From Apoda limacodes (taxonomy: Eukaryota > Arthropoda > Insecta > Lepidoptera > Limacodidae): a stretch of DNA of 64,000 nt. The notes beneath the pieces are model-generated. The model worked only from the letters and a program-made list of their open reading frames with translations. It was not told the DNA's origin and did no database searches. Location: assembly GCA_946406115.1 (NCBI GenBank), contig OX291551.1:32015634-32079633 (forward strand), written 5' to 3'. Positions 38,109-47,046 of this stretch are shown piece by piece (position 1 is the stretch's first letter; the number at the start of each line of letters is the position of its first letter). A program made the position numbers and the translations under genes.

Positions 38109-40373
38109 ATGAGTAGTAAGACTAAAACTACTTCCATGGAGGTACCTTCAGGGAGTGCGTTCCGCAAGGTGGCGGAAAAGCGCCCCCTAGAGGCGTTGAG
38201 CGACAGCTCTGAGGAGGAACGGAAAGTGGGTTCCGTTAGAAAATGCCCACCCACAAATACGCGCGAGCGGGGCAGGCCACCGACGACCGGCGAATACGTC
38301 GGCCTAGCAAAGGCCAAGGAGGACCTGAATGCGGCGAAGCGGGAGGAGCTGAGGCTGCGAGCAGAGGAGGAGCTTGCAGCCTCCACGGAGGAGCTCCGGC
38401 GCAAGACGCCGCGATCATTGGCGCATACGACCCACGGCGAGTCAACTGAGGATCTCTCGGCAGCGCAACTTATGGAGGAGGTGACACGATGTGTCACATA
38501 CATCAATGAGGTGGGACGAAAGTCTAAGAACTTAAAAGGGGAGCTAGTCGGTGGCATGAAAAAAGCCACCGCGGGAATCGCCGAGGCCGTGGCAAGACTC
38601 GGCGAAATGACGGCCTCTGAGGAGACCCTTCGCATGAAGGCGGAGCTCCGCAAAGTCCAGGAGGACAACGCTCGCCTACGCGAGCAAACCGGCGAGCTCA
38701 TTGCGGAGATAAAGGCACTGAGGATGGAGGCCACGCGACCTGTCCCACCCACCTCATCTCCCGCTTTGGATGTGCAGGATCTTAGCCGCACAATTACTGA
38801 GGAGGTACGCCGCTCTGTGTTGGCCGCGATGGGCGAGCGCCTCGGTGCCTTAGAAGAGCGCCTTTCCACAGCGCCCCGCGCCCGGCCTGCACTAGCCGTC
38901 GATAGACCGACAGCTGCCAGCGTGGCCCGCTCTGTCACGTACGCCGATGCCACGGCGAGCTCGGCCGGCCGCACCAATGCTGCCCTGGTGCGCGGCCGAC
39001 GCACTGTAGCAAGTACATTGGCCCCCGCGCGCGACGTGTCGACCGCCCGCACTGCCAGCCGAACGCGCGCCCGCAGTGCCAGCCGCGCGCGCGTCGCGGT
39101 CCCTGCCGCCGCCCCACCCAGTATCGTGCGTGCTGCGCCACCGCGCGCTGCCGCTCCTGCATACGTGTCAGCGATTACAAGCGCGCCACTGGTGCCACCG
39201 CGCGCTGCGCCACTGCCGCCGCGCGCCGCGCCGCGTGCTGCCTTGCGCGCTGTGCGTGTAGGCGTTGCCGATGCGCCACAAATAATAATAAAGGAGACGA
39301 TTGCCCCACCGAGGCCACTGTTAGCCCCGGCCTCTAGTGCTAGGCCGACAAGGCGTGGACGCAGGAGGAGGCCAACACTTGCGGCGATTCGGGCGCCGGA
39401 TGCGGAGCAGGCACACGTCACCGTCACTGCCACTCAAGACGACGGCTGGCAAACTGTCGCGCCCAGGAGGGCCGAAACTAATCTCACGCGACGGCAATCG
39501 CGTTCACGATCCGCGGGTCGGCGCGGACGAGCGCCGGCCGCACGCTCGGCCGTCCGTGTGCCAAGGATGCCACGCTCCACGGCCGTGGCTTTAACGTTGC
39601 AGCCCGCAGCCGCAGCGAGCGGAGATACATATGCCGATGTCATACGAGCAGCGAGGCGCAGTGTTGACCTGGCAACACTCGGAATACCAGAGCTACGGTT
39701 CCGCGTCGGCGCAACGGGTGCGCGAATTATAGAGGTGCCCGGTGGTACAAGCGGCGACAAGGCAGACTCGCTCGCAGCCAAGCTAAGGGAGGCCCTTGGC
39801 TCTGAGCGGGTGTCTGTCACCCGCCCCGTTAAGACGGCGGAGTTACGCCTCTACGGCGTAGAAGAATCGGTAACCAGCGACGAGGTTATCGCCGCCGTGG
39901 CCACAGCTGGCGAGTGTACGCAGGAGTCAGTTACGGTCGGACCGACACGCAGCGGTACAGTGTGGATACGCTGCCCACTCTTCGCTGCCAGGAAGTTGTC
40001 GTCGCTCGGGCGCTTGCTTGTGGGTTGGTCGCCTGTGCGTATTGAGCCGCTCGCTGCGCGCCCACTGCGCTGCTACCGGTGCCTGGAGCCGGGCCACACC
40101 GCCGTGCTCTGTTCTTCAGAGACGAACCGCAGCAGCGAATGCTACCGCTGTGGTGAGACGGGCCATAAATCGAACACGTGTTTTGCCAAGCCGCGCTGCA
40201 CCGTGTGCGCGGCGGCCGGCAGACCCGCGGAGCACAGGGGCGGATCGAGCCTTTGCCCCGCCCCTCTCAAAAAGACGCCAGCTAGCGGCGGCCCCAACAC
40301 TGCTGGGGCCGGGCCGCGGCCAGCCCAGCCGACCCCGTCCGGGGCCGAGGAGGACAGTATGCAGGCTGAGTGA
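38109..40373 (+). CDS. SART ORF1, second type (copy C)
   Basis: The protein has 754 residues. The first hundred or so are almost the same as in copy B, as is the C-terminal part from the arginine clusters onward. Between about residues 100 and 350 the two types differ strongly, for example LAHTTHGESTEDLSAAQLME and EMTASEETLRMKAELRKVQ. The linker includes an extra repeat of SRTRARSASRARVAVPA and VRVGVADAPQIIIKE. Domains and all three zinc knuckles are intact. It is nearly identical to the copy F protein, one difference being a leucine for arginine after EET. Confidence 0.9.
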   Translation: MSSKTKTTSMEVPSGSAFRKVAEKRPLEALSDSSEEERKVGSVRKCPPTNTRERGRPPTTGEYVGLAKAKEDLNAAKREELRLRAEEELAASTEELRRKTPRSLAHTTHGESTEDLSAAQLMEEVTRCVTYINEVGRKSKNLKGELVGGMKKATAGIAEAVARLGEMTASEETLRMKAELRKVQEDNARLREQTGELIAEIKALRMEATRPVPPTSSPALDVQDLSRTITEEVRRSVLAAMGERLGALEERLSTAPRARPALAVDRPTAASVARSVTYADATASSAGRTNAALVRGRRTVASTLAPARDVSTARTASRTRARSASRARVAVPAAAPPSIVRAAPPRAAAPAYVSAITSAPLVPPRAAPLPPRAAPRAALRAVRVGVADAPQIIIKETIAPPRPLLAPASSARPTRRGRRRRPTLAAIRAPDAEQAHVTVTATQDDGWQTVAPRRAETNLTRRQSRSRSAGRRGRAPAARSAVRVPRMPRSTAVALTLQPAAAASGDTYADVIRAARRSVDLATLGIPELRFRVGATGARIIEVPGGTSGDKADSLAAKLREALGSERVSVTRPVKTAELRLYGVEESVTSDEVIAAVATAGECTQESVTVGPTRSGTVWIRCPLFAARKLSSLGRLLVGWSPVRIEPLAARPLRCYRCLEPGHTAVLCSSETNRSSECYRCGETGHKSNTCFAKPRCTVCAAAGRPAEHRGGSSLCPAPLKKTPASGGPNTAGAGPRPAQPTPSGAEEDSMQAE

Positions 40374-43300
40374 TGGCCAGGCTTCTCCAGGCAAACCTTA
40401 ACTGCTGTGCCAGAGCTCAGGACCTACTGGTTCAGAGCGTAGCTGAATACGGAGTGGACGTCGCCATAGTAGCGGAACCGTACTGGGTGCCGCCGACCGC
40501 CCAGTGGGCTGGTGACCTAGACGGCACAGTGGCTATATTCATGAAGGGCCCGGCTCGGACATCAGCTGGCCATGGCTGGGTGGCTGTGGAGGACATGTCG
40601 TTTGGTGGCCTTGTGGTGGCGTGTTATTTCTCGCCCAACCGGCCGCTCCACGAGTTTGACTCCTACCTGGAGGACCTCGGGGCGGCCATCGAGTTAAGCG
40701 GCGCTGGACATGTCCTTGTGGCTGGTGACTTTAACGCAAAGTCTCCGGCATGGGGTTCGCCGGTCGCAAGTGCGAGGGGCGAGTCATTGTTGGAGTGGGC
40801 CGTCGCGGGAGGTCTGTCTGTGTGCAACACCGGGGCAGTACACACGTGTGTGAGGCGAGAGGGTGGCTCTGTCGTAGACGTTACTTTCGCGACCGCCGCC
40901 CTCGCCCGCCGCGTGTCTGGCTGGAGGGTAATGGAGGGCGTCGAGACGTTGTCGGACCATCGTTACGTACGGTTTGACGTCTCCGCCCTCCCCGATGCAC
41001 CAGCCGATGCATGGTCACGGTTGCACGGGGATCCCCCGCGATGGTCGTTAAAGCGATTGGATCGCGACCGGCTCGAGGAGGCGGCTTTGGTCGAGTCCTG
41101 GCTCCCGGGTCCCATCGGACGCGACCCGGCCGCCGAGGCCGATCGCCTGGGCGAAGCGGTGGCCCGCATTTGCGATGCCGCGATGCCGCGGCTCGGTACG
41201 CGTGCGCCTTTGCGCCGCGTGCACTGGTGGACGGAGGATGTGGCACGGTTGCGCGCTGACTGTGTCGCGGCGCGTCGCGCCTTTGCCCGCTGCCGCCGGC
41301 GGCGCCGTGCCCGTGACCCGGGAGAGGAGGACATGCTATACGCCGCATACAGGGAGCGTGTCGCGGACCTGTCAACGGCCATTTGCCGGGCCAAGTCTGC
41401 CGCTAGGGACGAGCTACTGGCGTCGCTCGATCGGGACCCGTGGGGGCGCCCTTATCGTATGGTCCGGAATAAGCTCCGACCATACGCGCCGCCCCTCACG
41501 CGGACGATGCGGCCGGCGCTGGTAGAGCGTGTAGTGACCGCCCTTTTCCCTGCGGCGGACGAAGTGCGGCCACCGCCGATGCGCCCGCCCGCCGCCGCCG
41601 CTGCCGCCGCCGCTGCCGCGGTCGATGTGATCGAGGTCACAGAGTCCGAGCTCGAGCGGGTGGTAGCGCGCATGCGTGGCCGCAACAAGGCGCCTGGCCT
41701 TGACGGGGTCCATGGCCGTGCGCTCGGCCTCACCCTTGAGGTCTTGGGCGAGTGGTTCCGGCGGTTGCTGAGCGCCTGCCTCAGTCGAGGTGTTTTCCCG
41801 CGGCGGTGGAAGGCTGGCCGGCTGGTCCTTCTGCGGAAGGAAGGGCGGCCCGCTGATGAGCCGTCGGCCTATCGCCCGCTCGTCTTGCTGGACGAGGCGG
41901 GCAAGTTGCTGGAGCGCGTTGTGGCGGACCGCCTCACGCGCCACCTTGACACCGTTGGCCCCGGCCTTTCCGAGGCCCAGTTCGGCTTCCGCCGGGCCCG
42001 GTCAACCATTGATGCGGTGAGGCGAGTCAAGGCGCTAGCTGAGAGCGCAGTTGCCCGGGGTGAGGTCGTGTTGGCGGTGTCCCTAGACATTGCCAACGCC
42101 TTCAATACGCTCCCCTGGGCGTGTATCGTGGAGGCGCTCCAGTACCACGGCTTTCCGCCGTACCTGTGCCGCGTCGTCGAGGCCTACCTCTCGGACCGAG
42201 AGGTCAGGTATCCGACGCGGGAAGAGTGGGCCGTCCGGCCTATGACGCGCGGTGTTCCACAGGGCTCTGTTCTTGGGCCCCTCCTGTGGAACATCGGTTA
42301 CGATTGGGTGTTGCGGGGCGCGCTGCTGCGTGGCGTCGGCGTCACGTGTTACGCCGACGACACACTTGTCACGGCACGTGGCCGTAACTTCGAGGAGGCG
42401 GCCGCCCTGGCTGCCGCTGGGGCGGCACACGTCGTGCGGCGCATCCGCCGACTTGGGCTGGAGGTCGCGCTGCGGAAGACGGAGGCTATATGCTTCCACG
42501 GCCCGCGGCGCGGTCCGCCGGCCGGTGCGGTGGTCGTCGTCGGAGGTGAGGCGGTAGAGGTCGGATCGGCGATGCGCTACCTTGGCATCGTTCTTGACCC
42601 CCGCCTCACGTTTCGGCCGCACTTTGAGCGGCTGGTGCCGCGACTGATGAGCGCGGCAGGCGCACTTAGCCGCCTGCTGCGCAACGACGACGGGCCTGGC
42701 ACTACCTGTCGGCGCTTATACGCCGGGGTCGTGCGCTCCATGGCGCTGTACGGGGCGCCCGTGTGGGTGGACGCGCTCTGCGCCCGCAACCGGGCGCTCC
42801 TCCGGCGGCCGCAGCGCGTGATGGCAGTACGGGTCGTGCGCGGCTATCGCACGATCTCTTTTGAGGCGGCATGCGTGCTTGCCGGCAGCATGCCCTGGGA
42901 GCTGGACGCTCGGCTGCTCGCCGCGACGTACAATCGCGTCGTTGAGGCCCGAGCGTCGCCCCGGGGTGAAGAGGAGGCGGTGGAGTGGACGCGGTGGCGC
43001 GAGCGGGTGCGCTTGCGCCTACTTGCGCAGTGGCGCGAGTCATTGGTGCGGCCGTCGGCCGGGCAGGCAACCGTCGACGCTATCCGGCCTGTCCTGGAGC
43101 AGTGGTGTGGCCTACGCTCACATGGCCACCTGTCCTACCGCCTGACGCAGGTCCTCTCGGGGCACGGTTGCTTCGGGAGGTATCTCCACCGGGTGGCGGG
43201 GCGAGAGCAGACGGCTGAGTGCCACCACTGTGGCTGCGCCGATGACACGGCGCGTCACACCTTGGAGCTTTGCCCGGCCTGGGCAGAGGAGCGCGCGACC

Positions 43301-43522
43301 CTGGTCGCCGTCGCAGGGGCGGATCTCTCGCTGCCGGCCCTTGTCAGGGGCATGGTTCGCAGCGAGAGAGTATGGAGGGCCGCCGCAGCTTTCGCTGAGG
43401 CTGTCATGCGGCGGAAGGAGGAGGCGGAGCGCGAGCGGGAGAGGGATCCCGCTGCGCCCCGGACAAGAAGACCGCGGCCTAGGTCCCGGCGGATGGCGCA
43501 CACGCGCCAGCTGCCGCCTTAG
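40373..43522 (+). CDS. SART ORF2 endonuclease-reverse transcriptase (copy C)
   Basis: Open for 1049 codons with every motif listed for copy B, including AEPYW, GDFN, SDH, SLDIANAF and YADD. Its endonuclease has a third version of the variable block (VAIFMKGPARTS, then WVAVEDMSFGG), shared with the fused frame at 15,422. The alanine tract is long. The region after the reverse transcriptase reads CVLAGSMPWELDARLLAATY, shared with A and E. The next block reads RESLVRPSAGQATVDAI, shared with E and, except for one valine, with B and F. The protein is predicted to be functional. Confidence 0.9.
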   Translation: MARLLQANLNCCARAQDLLVQSVAEYGVDVAIVAEPYWVPPTAQWAGDLDGTVAIFMKGPARTSAGHGWVAVEDMSFGGLVVACYFSPNRPLHEFDSYLEDLGAAIELSGAGHVLVAGDFNAKSPAWGSPVASARGESLLEWAVAGGLSVCNTGAVHTCVRREGGSVVDVTFATAALARRVSGWRVMEGVETLSDHRYVRFDVSALPDAPADAWSRLHGDPPRWSLKRLDRDRLEEAALVESWLPGPIGRDPAAEADRLGEAVARICDAAMPRLGTRAPLRRVHWWTEDVARLRADCVAARRAFARCRRRRRARDPGEEDMLYAAYRERVADLSTAICRAKSAARDELLASLDRDPWGRPYRMVRNKLRPYAPPLTRTMRPALVERVVTALFPAADEVRPPPMRPPAAAAAAAAAAVDVIEVTESELERVVARMRGRNKAPGLDGVHGRALGLTLEVLGEWFRRLLSACLSRGVFPRRWKAGRLVLLRKEGRPADEPSAYRPLVLLDEAGKLLERVVADRLTRHLDTVGPGLSEAQFGFRRARSTIDAVRRVKALAESAVARGEVVLAVSLDIANAFNTLPWACIVEALQYHGFPPYLCRVVEAYLSDREVRYPTREEWAVRPMTRGVPQGSVLGPLLWNIGYDWVLRGALLRGVGVTCYADDTLVTARGRNFEEAAALAAAGAAHVVRRIRRLGLEVALRKTEAICFHGPRRGPPAGAVVVVGGEAVEVGSAMRYLGIVLDPRLTFRPHFERLVPRLMSAAGALSRLLRNDDGPGTTCRRLYAGVVRSMALYGAPVWVDALCARNRALLRRPQRVMAVRVVRGYRTISFEAACVLAGSMPWELDARLLAATYNRVVEARASPRGEEEAVEWTRWRERVRLRLLAQWRESLVRPSAGQATVDAIRPVLEQWCGLRSHGHLSYRLTQVLSGHGCFGRYLHRVAGREQTAECHHCGCADDTARHTLELCPAWAEERATLVAVAGADLSLPALVRGMVRSERVWRAAAAFAEAVMRRKEEAERERERDPAAPRTRRPRPRSRRMAHTRQLPP

Positions 43523-43874
43523 CCGAGGCCCCGGGCGGAGGGCGCTTGGAAGCCTTCCGCTCACCCACGAGAGGGATGGGGTCAGAGGGGGGAGATGCCG
43601 AGCCATGTGTTCCCGGCACGGCATCTCAAAGGGGTGGAAGGGCAGCACTGCTTGTTTGGTTTACAACCGAGCTGTGCTGCCAATAGAGCAAAGGTAACGC
43701 TGCTGGTGGAGTCGCGGATGCATTCTTGAGTTCCCGTGGCTCCGCCGTAAAGGCGCGAGAAGGAACACCGTTGGTTTTAGTCGGTACGAGTCCGACATAA
43801 CCTGTGCACCGTCCTTGCGGTGCATGGGTATCCATGAGGATTTCCAACGAAAAAAAAAAAAAAAAAAAAAAAAA

Positions 43875-43973
43875 GGTTAGGTTAGGTTAGGTTAGGTTAG
43901 GTTAGGTTAGGTTAGGTTAGGTTAGGTTAGGTTAGGTTAGGTTAGGTTAGGTTAGGTTAGGTTAGGTTAGGTT
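43875..43973 (+). repeat. Telomeric TTAGG spacer between copies C and D
   Basis: About 20 perfect units, ending GGTT before the GAGTCTTGTG start of copy D. Confidence 0.95.
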
Positions 43974-44847
43974 GAGTCTTGTGAGGAACGCGCTAGCGAA
44001 CGGATCGTTTTTCGTTCGCTCCCGTGTTTCTAACGTACTGAACCTGTAAAACCGTGTGTGCGTACGTTTGGGATGGACCTACGGGCTATTCCAAGCCCCG
44101 TGAAGTGAAGACAGTGACTTTAGAGGATCCGTGTCGCTCTCTGGCGAAGCTAGCACCGCTCACCCTGAGCTGTGTGGCCGTTTTTGCCAGATTGAGCGCC
44201 GGATTCTCGTCCAGTGTTGACTTTGTTGTGCGTGTGTTGTTTGGGAGGGACCGTTAGGCGATTCTCAACATCGCATTGCCTTTGAAAGTGCTAAATTTCG
44301 CGTCTGTGACGAAGCTGCGCAAAGCTGTGCGAAGCGGGACCGAGCTGTGAGACAGCTTCGCCAATTCTTGTGTGACGATATTTTTAGTGTGTCGTGTGTG
44401 TTCGCCGTGCTGTGGAGGGACCGTAAGGCAAATCTCAGCACCGCAGTGCCACCCACTGAGGGGCCAGGCGGAGCTGCATCATTGTGGCGCCAGCCTGTCT
44501 GAGGCACATAGCGGCTTCGTGTGAGTACTTTTTAGTGTTTTTCTTTTTGATTACGTTGTGGATGGACCTTGCGGCGACTCCCAACGTAGTTTAAAAACCA
44601 GCGGGACGGTAAATCGCGAAGCTGTGTGAGGCTGTGCGAAGCGGGGCCAGCTCGGGTCGAGCTGACGGGCAGCTTCGGCCAGCTTCGACAAACTTTAGTG
44701 TTTTTATGTTTTATTGTGTTGTGGATGGACCCTTGGGCGACTCCCAACATACTTTATTAGTGTGTGTTGACTAAATAACTTATAGTTTGTGTGTTTATTG
44801 TATTTATATTTGTAAAATACGAGTATTTACGGTTTTTGTTTTAAAAC

Positions 44848-47046
44848 ATGAGCAGTAAGAATAAAACTACAACCATGGAGGTACCGTCAGGAAGTGCGTT
44901 CCGCAAGGTGGCGGAAAAGCGCCCCCTAGAGGCGTTGAGCGATAGCTCTGAGGAGGAGCGGAAAGTGGGTTCCGTCAGGAAATGCCCACCCACAAATACG
45001 CGCGAGCGGGGCAGGCCACCGACGACCGGCGAATACGTCGGCCTAGCAAAGGCCAAGGAGGACCTGAATGCGGCGAAGCGGGAGGAGCTGAGGCTGCGAG
45101 CAGAGGAGGAGCTTGCAGCCTCCACGGAGGAGCTCCGGCGCACGACGCCGCGTCTGTCGTCGGGACGTACCACCGACAGCGAATCGACCGGTGAGCTTTC
45201 GGCGGCTCAGCTCATGAAGGAGGTGACGCGCTGCGTCACATATATCAACGAAGTAGGACGAAAATCAAAAAACCTTAAAGGTGAACTCGTCGGTGGCCTA
45301 AAAAAGGCCACAGCGGGGATTACAGAGGCTGTGGTCAGACTTGGCGAACTGACGGCCTCCGAAGAGGCTCGTCTAATGAAGACGGAAGTAAAGAAACTTA
45401 AAGAAGACAACGTTCGCCTTCGTGAACAAACGGCGGAGCTGGTGGCAGAGCTAAGGGCGCTGAGGCAGGAGGCCTCGCGCCCCCCTCCCAATCCTCCTGC
45501 CACCTCACCGGCTGCAGTGGATGTGCAGGCACTCAGCCGCACAATAACGGAGGAGGTTAGCCGCTCCGTCCTTGCCGCGGTGAGTGAGCGCTTCGGCGCC
45601 TTGGAAGCGCGCTGTTTACCCGCGCCCCGCACCCGGTCTGTTGTTGCGGACAGGCCGACAGCGGCTAGTGTTGCCCGCCGCGTGACATATGCCTCCGCCA
45701 CGGCCGCCTCCACTGCCCGCGCCGTGCGCGACGTGTCGAGCGCCCGCACTCCCAGCCGAACGCGCGCCCGCAGTGCCAGCCGCGCGCGCGCCGCGGTCCC
45801 TGCCGCCGCCCCATCCAGTATCGTGCGTGCTGCGCCACCGCGCGCTGCCGCTCCTGCACCTGTGTCAGCGATTACAAGCGCGCCACCGGTGCCACCGCGC
45901 GCTGCGCCACTGCCGCCGCGCGCCGCGCCGCGTGCTGCCTTGCGCACTGAGCCACAAATAATAAAGGAGACGATTGCCCCACCGAGGCCACTGTTAGCCC
46001 CGGCCTCTAGTGCTAGGCCGACAAGGCGTGGACGCAGGAGGAGGCCAACACTTGCGGCGATTCGGGCGCCGGATGCGGAGCAGGCACACGTCACCGTCAC
46101 TGCCACTCAAGACGACGGCTGGCAAACTGTCGCGCCCAGGAGGGCCGAAACTAATCTCACGCGACGGCAATCGCGTTCACGATCCGCGGGTCGGCGCGGA
46201 CGAGCGCCGGCCGCACGCTCGGCCGTCCGTGTGCCACGGATGCCACGCTCCACGGCCGTGGCTTTAACATTGCAGCCCGCAGCCGCTGCTAGCGGAGATA
46301 CCTATGCCGATGTCATACGGGCAGCGAGGCGCAGTGTTGACCTGGCAACACTGGGAATACCGGAGCTACGGTTCCGCGTCGGCGCAACGGGTGCGCGTAT
46401 CATAGAGGTGCCGGGTGGTACAAGCGGCGACAAGGCAGACTCGCTCGCAGCCAAGCTAAGGGAGGCCCTTGGCTCTGAGCGGGTGTCTGTCACCCGCCCC
46501 GTTAAGACGGCGGAGTTACGCCTCTACGGCGTAGAAGAGTCGGTAACCAGCGACGAGGTGATCGCCGCCGTGGCCACAGCTGGCGAGTGTACGCAGGAGT
46601 CGGTTACGGTCGGACCGACACGCAGCGGTACAGCGTGGATACGCTGCCCACTCTTTGCTGCCAGGAAGTTGTCGTCGCTCGGGCGCTTGCTTGTGGGTTG
46701 GTCGCCTGTGCGTATTGAGCCGCTCGCTGCGCGCCCACTGCGCTGCTACCGGTGCCTGGAGCCGGGCCACACCGCCGTGCTCTGTTCTTCAGAGACGAAC
46801 CGCAGCAGCGAATGCTACCGCTGTGGTGAGACGGGCCATAAATCGAATACGTGTTTTGCCAAGCCGCGCTGCACCGTGTGCGCGGCGGCCGGCAGACCCG
46901 CGGAGCACAGGGGCGGATCGAGCCTTTGCCCCGCCCCTCTCAAAAAGACGCCAGCTAGCGGCGGCCCCAACACTGCTGGGGCCGGGCCGCGGCCAGCCCA
47001 GCCGACCCCGTCCGGGGCCGAGGAGGACAGTATGCAGGCTGAGTGA
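44848..47046 (+). CDS. SART ORF1, mosaic of both types (copy D)
   Basis: The protein has 732 residues and an uninterrupted frame. Its first half is of the copy B type (RLSSGRTTDSESTGELSAAQ, with one aspartate fewer than B). From the proline- and arginine-rich linker on it follows the copy C type (QIIKETIAPPRPLLAPASSA, then HVTVTATQDDGW). The switch lies at about 45,720-45,960. A short stretch present in B (VPVSAPLRGRGRGQ) is absent. Three zinc knuckles are kept. The mosaic shows that sequence has been exchanged between copies. Confidence 0.88.
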   Translation: MSSKNKTTTMEVPSGSAFRKVAEKRPLEALSDSSEEERKVGSVRKCPPTNTRERGRPPTTGEYVGLAKAKEDLNAAKREELRLRAEEELAASTEELRRTTPRLSSGRTTDSESTGELSAAQLMKEVTRCVTYINEVGRKSKNLKGELVGGLKKATAGITEAVVRLGELTASEEARLMKTEVKKLKEDNVRLREQTAELVAELRALRQEASRPPPNPPATSPAAVDVQALSRTITEEVSRSVLAAVSERFGALEARCLPAPRTRSVVADRPTAASVARRVTYASATAASTARAVRDVSSARTPSRTRARSASRARAAVPAAAPSSIVRAAPPRAAAPAPVSAITSAPPVPPRAAPLPPRAAPRAALRTEPQIIKETIAPPRPLLAPASSARPTRRGRRRRPTLAAIRAPDAEQAHVTVTATQDDGWQTVAPRRAETNLTRRQSRSRSAGRRGRAPAARSAVRVPRMPRSTAVALTLQPAAAASGDTYADVIRAARRSVDLATLGIPELRFRVGATGARIIEVPGGTSGDKADSLAAKLREALGSERVSVTRPVKTAELRLYGVEESVTSDEVIAAVATAGECTQESVTVGPTRSGTAWIRCPLFAARKLSSLGRLLVGWSPVRIEPLAARPLRCYRCLEPGHTAVLCSSETNRSSECYRCGETGHKSNTCFAKPRCTVCAAAGRPAEHRGGSSLCPAPLKKTPASGGPNTAGAGPRPAQPTPSGAEEDSMQAE

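Larger units (their letters stand above)
37234..43874 (+). mobile_element. SART copy C, full length, second 5' type
   Basis: It has a 5' UTR (37,234-38,108), both ORFs, a 3' UTR (43,523-43,849) and 25 A, the shortest tail in the series apart from the old fragments. Its 5' UTR differs from that of copies B, D, E and G at many single positions, for example CCTGTGTTATTAATG, and matches copy F. All five leader hairpins are kept. In the second, one stem strand is CAGCA instead of CAACA and still pairs through a G-U. Confidence 0.9.

Noticed and set aside
38102..39433. Antisense open frame of 443 codons over ORF1 (and its repeat at 57,734-59,065)
   Set aside because: It lies entirely opposite ORF1, consists of low-complexity alanine, arginine and serine, and is explained by the GC-rich codon use of the sense frame. 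It has no recognisable domain.
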